The notes: generated from the letters alone by a model not told the origin. A stretch of DNA of 64,000 nt from Phytophthora colocasiae (GCA_018806915.1 JAGKQI010000033.1:620001-684000); one strand, 5' to 3'; shown: positions 22,390 through 33,653, counted from the stretch's first letter. Numbers and translations: made by a program.

Positions 22390-23059
22390 GAACGCCCGCC
22401 CGCTGTGCACTCGCGTGCATAGTGACCGATGTTTCCACACAGGTAACATCGAACCTTGACGTTCTTACGCTGCTGTTGACCAGCAGTCGTAGCACTCGAG
22501 AGGTCCATAGGTTCCGGACCTCCCGTGTTCGCAACAGGACGCGCCGGCTTCGGCGCGTTCGCATGGAGTTTAGCTTGACGCCGGCTAAACTCCTCTTGCA
22601 TCGCAAGGCTGATCGCCTCTTCGAGAGTATTCGGATACTCTCGAAAGAGATATGTTTTGATGGGACCATCTCTTAGTCCCTTCATGAACGTGACGACCTT
22701 GGTCGCCTCGTCGATCGGGTTGGCCACTATGTTCGATACCAAGTATCGAGCACGCTGGGCAAAGGTGTGAACATCATCCTTGCCCTGTTGCAGATCGAGA
22801 AACTCTGCTCTCGATCTGAACTCGTTCTTCGGATGCTCAAACGCAAGCTTGAGTTCCTCCTTGAACACCTCGTACGTGCTGAAGCACGTAGGATCCGAGA
22901 GTCGGCGCCCATAGGCCCAACTCCTCGCAAGTCCGCCAAGACATGACATGGCGAACGCGACCTTCGACATCGGATCGACGATACGTCAAGCCGCAACGGC
23001 TGTGTCAAGTTCGACAAGCCAACGAAGGAGGGTCTCGTCCTCCTTCCCCGTGTAGGTAC
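22368..23059 (-). pseudogene. B3 gag, N-terminally truncated
   Basis: Begins at the copy's broken 5' end (coding STYTGKEDE), with an early defect near 22985, then an open frame of 200 codons from 22970 through the capsid-like domain to the zinc knuckle CYLCGNIGHYAREC and AKDQ stop. The -1 frameshift heptamer is retained at its end. Confidence 0.82.
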
Positions 23060-26000
23060 TCACGTGGGATGTAAAAACGACGAATATTGGAGAAGAGAAC
23101 GGGACGAAGTGTTCCGCTGAAGAAGACAAGCGCGAGAGCTCGTCTGGTGCTGAGAGAAAGAGTGTTCCCAAGAGGGAATTTATCTACGATTATCGCGCGG
23201 GGGATACACGGGAAGAGGAGAAAATGATGGCTGAAGCGTTATTGCCATTGGAGAGTCGAGTAGCAGAGGCTACCACTGAAGAGGAGGACTATTTTTGCGA
23301 TTACTATGCTGACTACAAGGAGATGGCCAGCCTGGAAGAGGGACAGCCTGTCGAGGTGACGGCGTCCGCTAGGGTGGCGAGCAGTGTTTGCACGGAAGAT
23401 AGGGAGCCGCATGAGGAAGAAACTATGAATGATGAAGAACGGAAAGAAGAGCACGGAGAACGGTCAACGAAGGAAATAGAGGAAGGTGGAAACGGTGGAA
23501 CGGAGGAACCGTACCCCTCAGATGCCGAACGGGGGTCCCTGAAGCCAGAGGTTATAAGAGCTTTAGAGGAACGGTTCGAGAGTGATGTAAGCGCGGTACG
23601 AGTGTTGTTCCAATGGCCACCCTACAAACCTACGGGGAAGCGTAAAGTTGTGCACGTGCAGTTCATGGATTCGAGTGGAAAGGGAACGGAGAACGCTCCC
23701 AAGGATGAGGACTCCCGAAGAGAAGAAGCAACGGAAGAGCAAGAAAGGCCGCCTCCTGATCCCGGTGAAGGTGATGACGCGGTGGAGCTCAAGGAAGAAA
23801 CTATCTCTACGAAGGACGCTGGCAGACTGGCTGGAATAGACCTGCCAGAAAAAGAGAACGCTGTTGGCGGAACGATTGGAACCGTTCCCGAGTCTGAGGA
23901 CTCGACTAAAGGTCGCAGTGTAACGCCTGCGGTTATCGAACCCGAACCGCCGCCCGAAGGTACACCTGCTGTGGAAGGGCGCCCCTCTACTAGACTCTTC
24001 TCGGCTGAAGAACTGGACGCCCTGGAGGATGGAGCCGAGTCGCCCGTCGACGAAGAGAAGGAAGAATACGAAAAGGAGTTGGAGGAACGCTTATTCCCCC
24101 TGGATGAGGTCGAACTGAAGAGGCGCGTGAAGGCCAGCGCTGAACAGAAGAAGGAGCTGTCGTTGAAGGAGTTGAGTTGCATTCTCAACATACCAGAAGA
24201 AACCCTTGAGAAGACGCGAGATTCTTCGCCTGGAGAACTATCGACCCCTGAGTACTGGATAAGATGGTACGCTTCCACGCTAGCGTCGTCCGAAGCTGCC
24301 AAGCGTGCGAACCGAAACTTTAGTGAAACTCCGACCGAAGGGAACGCTGTGGCAAGCGTTCTGTATAGCGCTGATGGATACTTGGACGCGAAGGATTACC
24401 CTGGGAGGAAGAAGAAGCACCGGAGATCTCACAAGCGTGAAAAGGCAAGGGCGAAGAAGTTCGCGAAGCCCAAGGAGGAAGCAAACCCTGTGACGATTCT
24501 CGACAACATTGGACTCCCCCTTGTGAATCGAAAGCCTAGAGAAATTACGGAACGGTTATCAAGCGTTCCTGAGAAGGCCCGTCGAAGCGTTCGACACCAG
24601 TGGAGAGGACTTATTCGACGAATCGTTCACCAACTAGTGTTCGAGGAGGAGACGCTAGACCCTCGACTGTCACGATATCATCAACTACAAGCACATGGAA
24701 CGCGATAATGGGTAGCAATCTGCCAACGTTTGTGGAGATCAAGCTGCAGCAAGCAGTCTGACCCGCGTGCAACGCAGTCATCTGGGATGAAGAATGCAAT
24801 GTGCTTGAATTTAGATGTTGAAGTTACAGGCACCAAGGACTGGAATTGCCTAGGAGGACAGGACGAAGGTGCTAAACTCAATCTCAGTTTCGATTTTCCA
24901 GCGTACTCAACACATCAGCTCGACCCCCGATGCTGTACTTCCTCTAGTGCTAGTGCTACCATATCACACACTTTATTTTGTGACACTCGACCGTGCGGCA
25001 CCTGCCAGATGAAACTGAGTGACCGGAGGGATCCCCGCGAGAAGTATAGTCGAGAGTTCCTCCTGAAGGAGAAGGAACTTGAAATGAGAGCAAGGGCGTA
25101 CTTGGAGCGTTCCGTGGATCACTTGGAGAAGAGTATCGTGGACATTTTGATACAAGGAATTAAGTACCGATACGTGCTGGACTCCGACGAGATTTGCAGG
25201 AAGCTAACGGATCGTACTCCTACGTGCGAACTGTGTCGCATTTTGTCTAAGCGTTCTTCGCGAAGAGGTCGCGTCTGCAACGTCCGATTTGACCATTCTG
25301 CGTTACTCGCTAACCGTTCCGAAGCGTTGGGAACGCTTAGCTCGAGTGAAGATCAGCCGGGAGGCATGTATGAGTACGCCCACGCCGTGTCGGATGCGAC
25401 GGGCAAGAGTCCTGAGCCTGAGGAACTGAGCGGAGTGTCCGAATCCGAAGTGCTCAGTGAGGATGGAGACGACGCAGTCGTTCCAGACGGCAAACGTATT
25501 ATCGGTTCTGTGGGTGGGGTGGAGGCCGTCTCTACGGGCTATATCGACTGTCTGCCTACCGCTATGCTCATCGATTCAGGAGCTGTTGCCAGTCTAATCG
25601 ACAACCGCGTGCTGAAGAGGTTGGGGATGACGGACGCTCCATTGGAACCGTACCCTTAGGAACTGAAAGGCGTGTCGGGTCAAGCGTTACGAGTTAAGGG
25701 AATCGTCCGCCTACCCATGCGACTGGGGTCGAAGGAACTAATTCGGCCGTTCGTGGTAATTGAGAAGCTGCATGTGGATGTGATCCTCGGAACGGGCACG
25801 CTTAGAGCGTACCGAGCCGTCGTCGACCTGGATGAAAGTACGGTAACGCTTAAGGACACTGGAGAAGCGTTCGCCATCGGGTCGCCTCGGGTGGAGGAAA
25901 TGTACACCACTCGTATTAGCTCTACTGTACGGTTATGTCCTGGAGGGCAAGCGTTAGTGGTGACCGATGTGCAAGGAAAAGCGGCCGATGACTCTACGGT

Positions 26001-29000
26001 GCTCGTCGAAGGATATGTGGATTTGGATGACACAGTGAAGGTTGCTCGAACGCTGTGTACTGTGAAGGAAGGCAAGGTTGTGGTGGAAGTGTGTAACGCT
26101 TCGGAGGAAGACGTGATCATTAAAAAGGGAACGCTTATCGCCGCGGCTACGGTAGTGCCGGCGACCGCTTTTGCTTACGAGAAGGACAATGAGGGTGACA
26201 GGAACGCTTCCACAAGTGGAACGGATTGGGTGAGTTCCGTGCTGGGAACGGTTAGTTCGCGTTCTGAACCGTCCCGAGACCCCATGCCTGCTTTGGACGA
26301 AGCGTTGCGACAAGAGTTTAAGGTGGACTTTACGGGATCGAAGTTGAGCTCTGAGCAGCAAGGGCTGTTCTCTTCTCTATTGGAGTCTTTCGCTGACATG
26401 TTCGTGGAAACCTCGATGAAGCCGGGTCGAACCAACCTTCTAGAGTTCTCTATAGATACGGGAGACCATGCTCCGATCAAACAGAGACCGTACCGGGTTT
26501 CTAAGGCCGAAGGTGATGTGATGGAAGCTGAAATCCAGCAATACCTCGACTTGGGGATAATACAACCGTCCTCGAGCCCATGGGCAAGTCCCGTGCTTAT
26601 GATACGGAAGCCTGATGGCGGCATACGCTTCTGCATTGACTACCGGAGACTGAACGCCGTTACTATTAAGGACTGCTACCCGATGCCGCTTATCGATGAC
26701 ATCTTGGACGTTCTAGGGAACGCTAAACTGTTCTCTACTATGGACATCGCCTCCGGGTATTGGAACGTTCCGATGGCAAAAGGAAGCGTGGAGAAAACAG
26801 CGTTCACTTGCAAGTACGGTTTGTTCGAGTGGTTGGTGATGCCCTTTGGCTTATGCAACGCGGTGCCGGCTTTCGAACGACTAATGGAGAACGTGCTAGT
26901 GGATCTTAAGTGGCGAACTTGCTTGGTGTATCTTGATGATTGTGTGGTGTTCAGTGAGGACTTTCCTACCCACTTGGTACGGTTAAAGCAAGTTTTGGAA
27001 CGGTTCCGAGCGGCTGGATTCAAACTCAAAATGAAGAAATGCAAGTGGGGACGCGACCAGGTAGCGTTCCTGGGGCATATAGTAACGCCTTCAGGGATAC
27101 TGCCTAACCCGGAGAAGGTGAAGTCGGTGATGACCTTGAAGAACCCGCACGACTTGCATAACGTTCGAGCGTTCCTAGGACTGACGAGTTATTTCCGGCG
27201 ATACATTCCGGGGTACGCTGCAATCACCGCTCCCATTGAACGCTTAAAGGGAAAAGGCGTTCCGTTCGAGTGGTCCGAAGACTGTGAGTCAGCGTTCCGA
27301 CAATTGAAACGGAGGCTGGTGGAGCCCCCGATCCTAGTGTACCCGGACTTCTCGAAGCGCTTCAAATTGTATGTGGACTCTTCCACGATGGCTATTGGAG
27401 CGTGTCTAATGCAGACAGTGGACGGACGAGAGCGAGTGGTAGCGTATGCAAGCAAATTGCTTGTCGGATCCGAGAAGAATTGGGTCAACAAGACCAACGG
27501 AACCTCAGAAATCGAATGTTGGGGGATCGTGTGGGCTACGCGGAAGTTCCGCTGCTATTTGGATCGTCGTGAGTTTGACCTATACACAGACCACAAAGCG
27601 TTGACTTGGGTGTTCGACGAGAAGAACCGTACCAGTAACGCTAAACTGGCACGCTGGGCGATGGAGCTCTCGCAGCTACGCTTCAAAGTGTTCCATAAAC
27701 CTGGAACCGCGATGGGTCATGTGGATGGACTCTCACGGCTGCACGCCGACACCATTAACGCCGTGACAATGGCCGACCTACTGAACGACGCACGTTCCGA
27801 TGGGAACGGTTCTGAAGAAGAAAGAGAAGTTGGGAACGCTGATCCGGGAACGGTTCCGGAAGTCGGAACGGTTCCGGTCGATGCAACGCTTCCTGCTGGG
27901 GCCTCGGAAACCACTCGAGGGGAACATGGTTCCACTGAAGTCGGGGGGTCGCCTCGGCGCTCCCACCCGAACGCTCCCGAGGAACAGCTGATGGTTTCGC
28001 CGGTGGACTTGTTTGGACTTCAGCAGGAACGCTTCGTTGAGGAACAGAAGCGTACCCCTTGGATCATGGCCATGATTGCCTACTTGAAGGATGGTGCCTT
28101 GGCCCTCGACCCGCAGTTGAGGGCGCGAACGCTTCTTATGGCGCCTAATTATGAGGTGAAGAATGGCGTGCTGATGAGAAAAGTCTACCTCAAGGCTCGA
28201 GCTGGGCCTGCTAGCTCTATCGAAGTTCCGGTTATACCGTTACCGTTCATTTCTACCGTTCTACACCACTGTCATACTGACGTGCTTGCAGCGCACGTAG
28301 GCGTTACGAAAACGCTGGACAAGGTTAGGAAGCATGCGTTCTGGCACGGATGGAAGAGTGACGTGGCTGAGTACGTCCGGGAGTGCACGGTGTGTGGAAG
28401 TGGAAAAGGGTACCGTCCCTGGAAGAACGGTTTGATGCAGAGGATGCCGGTCCAAGAACTGTCGGGACCGTTCTCTCTACTGGTGGTGGACGCTATTGGG
28501 CCGTTGGTCACCACGCCCCGTGGGAACAAGTTTATTTTAGTGTTCGCTGACTATTTCACCCGGTGGGTGGAAGCGTTCGCTATCGGAGCTTTGGACACGG
28601 TGACGTTCGTGGAAACTATGATGAACGAGGTCATTTCGAGACACGGAGTCCCGGAACGGTTGTTGAGCGACCAAGGATCTAATTTCATCTCTGAGTTAGC
28701 GAGATCCTTCTACGAGACGCTTGGTATTAAGAAGTTGTTCGGGGCAGCGTACCATCCGCAGACCCAAGGACTAGTGGAACGCTTCAATGGAACGCTTATC
28801 GGAATGCTGAAAATGTTTGTGAACGAAGCTCAGACGGATTGGGATCTGTATCTGCCTCGGGTTCTGTTTGCGTACCGGACTTCCTATCATGAGTCGCTGA
28901 AGGACTCACCGTTCTTTAGCCTTTATGGCCGAGACCCCGTACTCCCGCTGGACTTAGCGTTCTTGAACACGAATAACAAGTGGAAGAGTAACGAAGTCGC

Positions 29001-29718
29001 AGCGTACCGCCGGCGTCTTTATCTCTCTCTGAGGGACACTCGACGAATGGTTGAGCGACAGCTTCTGAAGGCCCAGGACAGGTATGTCCTCAGACCGGGC
29101 CGGGTGGAGACCAAGTTTGAAGTTGGGGACCCGGTATGGGTGTACCAGTATTTTCGGGCTCGACGAGGGGAACGGACGACCAAGAAATTAGCGTTCTCTT
29201 GGCACGGTCCGTACCGTGTCGTGAGTACCGTGGGGCAGAACACTTACCGGATTGCGATCCCTTCGCACCCGAATCGCGTGGTGAGTATCAATGTGAATCG
29301 CTTGAAGCGTTTCCAGGGACGGTGGAGCAGACCGTTCCCTACGGAAGTGCCTGATGGCATCGTCAGCCTGCCGGGTGTCGACGATGAGGGTCCTCTCGAG
29401 GAAGACGACCTCCCCTCTACGAGTTATGTGGAACGCTTGGTGATTGGGGGTGAGGAGACGGCACTGTCGGGAGCCGACACGCCGGTGGTGGATATCCTAG
29501 CTAGGAGGAAGGAGAAGGGCGTCACGCAATACTTGGTGCTACTAGCCACCTACGAGGTCGCGTGGAGGTCTGCTAGAACGCTTCTCCCGAACTACGACGT
29601 TCTTATCAAAGCGTTCGAGAACGCTCGGCGCAAGGAGAAAGGGCTCCCCGAACTTCGTCGCAGTGCACGCTTAGCAGAGGCTAACGTCGCTGTTGATGAG
29701 GATAGCATGCTCTTCTAA
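23060..29718 (+). pseudogene. A1 pol: acidic N-terminal region, protease, RT, RNase H, integrase, chromodomain-like end
   Basis: The frame of ATG 23224 is open from upstream of it. About 800 codons before the protease are acidic and Glu-rich ([32 protein letters not shown]) with a CxxC...CxxC pair (CGTC, CELC) that may bind zinc; A2 keeps both. The protease has [14 protein letters not shown] has YLDD (26928-26940) and FCIDYRRLN. RNase H has LYTDHKALTW. Integrase has an HHCC region, then VVDAIGP, LLSDQGSNF and QTQGLVERFNGTL. The last ~60 codons (VVDILARRKEKGVTQYLVLL, AWRSARTLLPN) look like a chromodomain. Breaks: the solo LTR at 24668-24985 and a TAG at 25657-25659 where A2 has Gln. Otherwise 1,348 codons are open (25672-29718). 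Confidence 0.9.
24668..24985 (+). mobile_element. Solo LTR (318 bp) inserted in A1 pol
   Basis: Starts TGTCACGATATC and ends TTTTGTGACA (inverted ends TGTCAC/GTGACA), flanked by CTCGAC at 24662-24667 and 24986-24991. Removing it with one flank copy restores the A1 pol frame exactly and joins two parts that are contiguous in A2. Orientation unknown; family not otherwise present in the window. Confidence 0.8.
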
Positions 29719-30016
29719 AGGAGCGTGGCTAGTCTTGCCTGGTGAAAAGTAAGTGGGGTCAAGACTTGAGAAGGGAGATGCAAGGAACGGTTGTTGTCGG
29801 TGAAGAACTTTGGATTTGATTTACATTTACTACGTGCACGGTTGGGGACCGTGCTTATATTTTGGGAAATTATGTGTTACGGAACGGTATGGATGGAATG
29901 CTTAGTGGATATGGAATTTACGGTTATTACGCTTAAGGTTGAGAACGCTAAGCTACCATTCCTGAATATGAAAGAATGAAAGGGCGAACCAAAAGAAGAG
30001 GGTCCTGAGAAGTCGA

Positions 30017-31929
30017 CTAGTCCCGGACCTTGGGCTTCTTGGCGGGCGGCTTCTCCTCCTCCGAGTCCGCGTAGGGGTCGTGGTCGCTCTGGGACACCTC
30101 ATCTTCGTTGTCGCTCGCATCGCTGTCATCGTCGTCGCTGACTTCAGACTCAGGGCTTCCGCTGGATTGGGGGGAGGCCGGTTTCTTGCTGCCGCCTGAC
30201 GTCTCGCTCTTGGACTTGGATTTGGACGGCGAACTGGGTGGAGTCGCGGAGGTGCCGGATGAATCCGCGGGCGACGCGCTGCTCGACGACGGCTTCAGCT
30301 TGGAGTCACTGACCGAAGCGCTCTTCGCGTTGGGGTCGTCCTTCGAAGCGTCCTGGGTCTTGGCGTCGTTCGCAACTTGTTTTGCATCGGCTTCGGAGCT
30401 GGAAGCGTTCCCCGGAACGGTTTTAGATGGGGAGGCCAGCGTAGACTTGGACGCGGCGGGCTTGGAACTTTTGGAAGGCGTGACCGCCGTACTCACCGCC
30501 AAATCGGGAACCACACTAAGGTCGTTCGACCTGGTCCTGGCCGCCTTGGGCTTAGAGGCCTTGTGAAACGTGGGGACCAGCTTGCTTGCGTCGACACGGC
30601 CGCAACCGTACGCCGACGGACGACCCTTGTGCTCGAACGGATCGTACGAAGACTTGACTTCCTTAGGATCGAAGGCCTTGACCACTGGTGTCTGGTAGGT
30701 GCCGTCTTGGAGTTGCTTGACGAGAACCCTGGCCAGAGCCACGATGTGAGTACACTTCCGGAGCAACGCCCACACCCCTCCTTGTTGTGATTCGCCCATC
30801 CGGGGCGTGGCTGACGGTCGGACTGGAGATCGATCAGGACGAGAGCAAGGGCTCGATCGTCCAGGCGACTCTCGGAGCGACGGTGGTAGGGATCCAGGGC
30901 ATCGGTCCACAACAACATCTCGGTAACGCTTGAGAACCCTCCTGCGTTCAGGCTGAACGGAACCAAAGCGTTCTTCATCTTGGTGTCGTACTCGTTCACG
31001 TCGCGACGGCGGAGGAAAGTCAAACTCTCGATAACTGGACCGTGGTAACCTGGCTCTCGCGACTGGTTACGCCCTGGCTGACCTCCCCACCACATCAAGA
31101 TCGACGGGTCGTCGCAGTCCTCCATCAGCTCCAAGAAGTTGTAGAAGCCCCACGTCTTGATGCAAATGGAGAGAAACGTCACGCGGTGCGCCGTCGCCTC
31201 CATTTTCTGCTTTCGACGACGGGTCTGTGCGGCCTGGGTCTTGAGAGGAACGTGAAGCTGCCAATCGAAGAAGACGTGACGGTCCCGATTCCACCATCGC
31301 CAGTGTGCCTGGTACACCTGTGGATACTCCACGGGGTCGTACCAGAGACGAGAACCCTTCCAGGGGAACGCTGACTGGAAAGCGGAACGGTTCATGTGGG
31401 CCACTCGGCGATACAGGTCCTCCAAGTCGTCGCGTATTTCCTGGGGTGTCGAATCGGCCAACGCTTCCGTGAAGTAAAGAGTCTTCTGAGGCGAAGGTTG
31501 CGGCGTTGAAGATTCACCAGAGGACCGTCCCTTTCGCTTCTTGGTCGGCGTTATCTTGGAGTCCGGAGCGTTCTTGGGAGAAGACTCGGAGGACGAAGAG
31601 GTCTTGGGACTGCTGGAAATGAACCGTGGGTGGATTTCAGCACGCCGGCTGGCCTTCTGACGCGTAGGCTTCGGAAGGATGAAAATAGGGCCGCCGAAGG
31701 CGTCCGACGCTGCGCCAGTCTTGTCGATCACGGCCTCCGCAATGTCGTCCAAGATGTCCAGTCCCGCCGAGCTCTCGTTTACGCTCAGCACCTCCTGCAT
31801 GTCTGACCAGAACGCTACTTGTGCAGTGACGACGGCGGAGTCTTCTTCTTCGGAGTCTTCCTCGGCGTAGCGAGCCACGAGTCGCTTGAGCAGCTTGTGC
31901 TCGTCGTCCTGGAGGCGGGACTTGCCCAT
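30017..31929 (-). pseudogene. A1 antisense ORF (about 640 codons, one frameshift), unknown protein
   Basis: Lies between pol and the 3' LTR, on the strand opposite to pol. ATG at 31929 (the frame is open from 32121, GTG). Features in order: acidic EEDSEEEDS; a Ser/Pro-rich stretch with PTKKRKGRSS (monopartite nuclear-signal-like); a Trp/Tyr-rich middle (WRWWNRDRHVFFDWQLHV, MWWGGQPGRNQSREPGYHG); then, after a frameshift near 30800, ALLRKCTHIVALARVLVKQL and a Ser/Lys-rich tail ending in acidic repeats and AKKPKVRD. I do not recognise the family. It is not an RT, integrase or transposase. The distinct domains and nuclear-type signals argue against a chance ORF, but only one copy is in the window. 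Confidence 0.55.
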
Positions 31930-32234
31930 GCTGGAGAACTGCGCGTCTTGGAGAAAGCCTCGAAATGGGGTAAGTGAGGGTGGTTCCTCCTGGGACCTGG
32001 CGCATCCGATTTCGGGGAAAAGAAACCTCACAGGACCGATGGATTGGACGACTTTAAGGCCGCCTGTTGAAGTTTCCGTAAGCTGAAACCTTGCTTCCAA
32101 ACGGCGTACCTCTGATGACACCAGATTGCCGTCGCCGAATCTGGGGAGCTACTGGACGAGCTGAGATCATGTGCTGAATACGGAGTTCATTTCTCTTTTT
32201 ACGGTGCGGAGACCGCACTGGAAATCGAACAGTT

Positions 32235-33425
32235 ATGGAAGCGTGGACTAGCTACGTGTGGTCGGAATATGCACGGTTCGAGCTCCTGCCCGTATATATT
32301 GGAACGGTTGTCGCGTGGATTGTGACCACGCCTTTACGAGATGTGGTGTGGACGTTTGGCATCGAAGTTTGGAGAGTTACGAGACTAAATGGAGGCATGT
32401 GGCTGGACTACACCTCGCGTTATCAGGAAGTGCTAAGGAATCCATCCCTTTGGCAGCTGCACGGTCTCGCCTATGGCTACGCGCTATGGAGTACGTTCTT
32501 CGCCGTCCCCGTGCAGGTACTTGAACAGAACGCTTTGGAGTACGGCAGGTATGGGAGAATGCACAGAAGCTGGTGGATTGCGTTCCAGACGACGTTCGGC
32601 GAGTACGGTCCTGACCTTGTGCTCGAGACTTGTGCTTCGATGGAACGCTACTGTTTAGCGTGGAAGGAAGGTTACGCCAACGCCTGGAAGCGCGTCTACG
32701 GGGGCGTCCAGGGTCTATGTTGGGCCACGCTCCTTACATTATCCATGATTATCCACATACCCATGCTGCTGTTCGACATCCTCGAGTTTGTACTGTGTGG
32801 AGCAATGGGGGTTGTCGTTGCACTGGTCGCTCTGAACGCTGCGAGTTACTATTGGGGCTGGACGTCCCTGGGGCTTCAGGTGACGCAGGTCGTCGGAGTG
32901 GTCGGCTTGATTACACACGGCTGGCGTCTCGGAGATCGAGATGGCCGGTTGCGAAAGATTGCTCCTCGGGGAATCCTTGAGGACGCCTTGGACAGCGTAC
33001 AACGGAACGCTTCGGAGCGTTACCGTGCCGAGGAAGATAGTATCCTACGCCTGAAGAGGCCCGTAGCCCGTAATCGGGTGAAAACGCTAGTGGAAGATGA
33101 AGTTGAAGTCCCTTCATCGGACGAAGAACTTGACGAGGACCCTCGTGCAGATGGTCGTACTAGGGATCGACGACCCCGGTCGTACGAGAACGCTTCAGAC
33201 GCCGATTTGGGCATGGCAGAACGCTTGAGAGGACTGGCCGACGAGGTCCAACACGGTGTCCTCCGAGGACGGCGGACTTCAAGTCGGGGGGAATGTCCCG
33301 TATCCGGGATCGAGGGTGGCGTTCCAGCAGTGTTGGACCCCAGTCGGGCTCCTGAAAGACCCAAGTGGCCTCGGTGTCTGGGTGGCTCAAGTCGGAGTAC
33401 CATACCAGTGGTACAGTATCAGTAA
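32235..33425 (+). CDS. A1 third sense ORF: multi-transmembrane protein before and into the 3' LTR
   Basis: 396 codons, ATG at 32235, same orientation as pol, ending in the U3 part of the 3' LTR (LTR starts 33294, stop TAA about 33423). Hydrophobic segments near residues 14-34 (LLPVYIGTVVAWIVTTPL), 76-96, 155-175 (GLCWATLLTLSMIIHIPMLL), 176-202 (ILEFVLCGAMGVVVALVALNA) and 210-228. The last 150 residues are charged and Glu/Asp/Arg-rich. The position after pol is where envelope-like genes sit in some Gypsy elements, but a multi-pass topology without an obvious signal peptide or furin site is not typical of Env, and no Env family is recognised. The ORF is uninterrupted, unlike gag and pol of the same copy. 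It is divergent from the antisense ORF across about 300 bp. Confidence 0.6.
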   Translation: MEAWTSYVWSEYARFELLPVYIGTVVAWIVTTPLRDVVWTFGIEVWRVTRLNGGMWLDYTSRYQEVLRNPSLWQLHGLAYGYALWSTFFAVPVQVLEQNALEYGRYGRMHRSWWIAFQTTFGEYGPDLVLETCASMERYCLAWKEGYANAWKRVYGGVQGLCWATLLTLSMIIHIPMLLFDILEFVLCGAMGVVVALVALNAASYYWGWTSLGLQVTQVVGVVGLITHGWRLGDRDGRLRKIAPRGILEDALDSVQRNASERYRAEEDSILRLKRPVARNRVKTLVEDEVEVPSSDEELDEDPRADGRTRDRRPRSYENASDADLGMAERLRGLADEVQHGVLRGRRTSSRGECPVSGIEGGVPAVLDPSRAPERPKWPRCLGGSSRSTIPVVQYQ

Positions 33426-33653
33426 GGGGGACCTTCCCGCAATGATGGCGCTAGGTGGCGACGTGGAGGTCCAAGGCACCAAGGAGCTGAAGGTAACTGA
33501 GACCAAGTCCCCGGTGGAGTGGAGACTGCAAGGACGGATGGCACGTCGACGGTGCCCGGTGAGTGCGAAAGGTGAGGTGTCACCCCCAAGGGCGTGGTAC
33601 CATACGGCGCTCTTCATTTTTTTAGTTAGTTACGAATTTCCCTAGTCAAGTGA
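33294..33653 (+). repeat. A1 3' LTR, first part (continues at 48183)
   Basis: Matches 7330-7689. Preceded by the polypurine run CGGGGGGAA. Interrupted after AGTGA (33649-33653) by element B1; AGTGA is repeated at 48183-48187, the target-site duplication. Confidence 0.92.

Larger units (their letters stand above)
17319..23059 (-). mobile_element. Inverted, 5'-truncated Gypsy element B3
   Basis: Third copy of family B, reading right to left. Its 3' LTR (17319-17722) lacks the last ~55 bp and abuts the B2 3' LTR tail to tail. Its gag stops near 23059 after about codon 100 counted from the B gag start, with no 5' LTR. Inside pol about 1.8 kb between protease and early RT is deleted (junction near 21960). 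Sequence differences from B1/B2 (for example CYLCGNIGHY instead of CYKCSNIGHY) show it is a separate copy, not a simple inversion of B2. Together B2 and B3 form inverted arms of several kilobases. Confidence 0.88.

Noticed and set aside
23622..24302. 226-codon Ser-rich antisense ORF opposite A1 pol (and the similar 57597-58157 in A2)
   Set aside because: It mirrors Glu/Lys-rich sense codons (GAA/GAG read as Ser/Phe/Leu on the other strand) and has no independent features.
24668..24985. Extra coding segment or intron in A1 pol
   Set aside because: It is flanked by a CTCGAC duplication with TG...CA ends and is absent in A2; no GT-AG borders at the junctions. An LTR insertion explains it better.
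32235..33425. Calling the A1 membrane ORF an envelope gene
   Set aside because: Several membrane passes, no visible signal peptide, cleavage site or fusion peptide; only the position is env-like.
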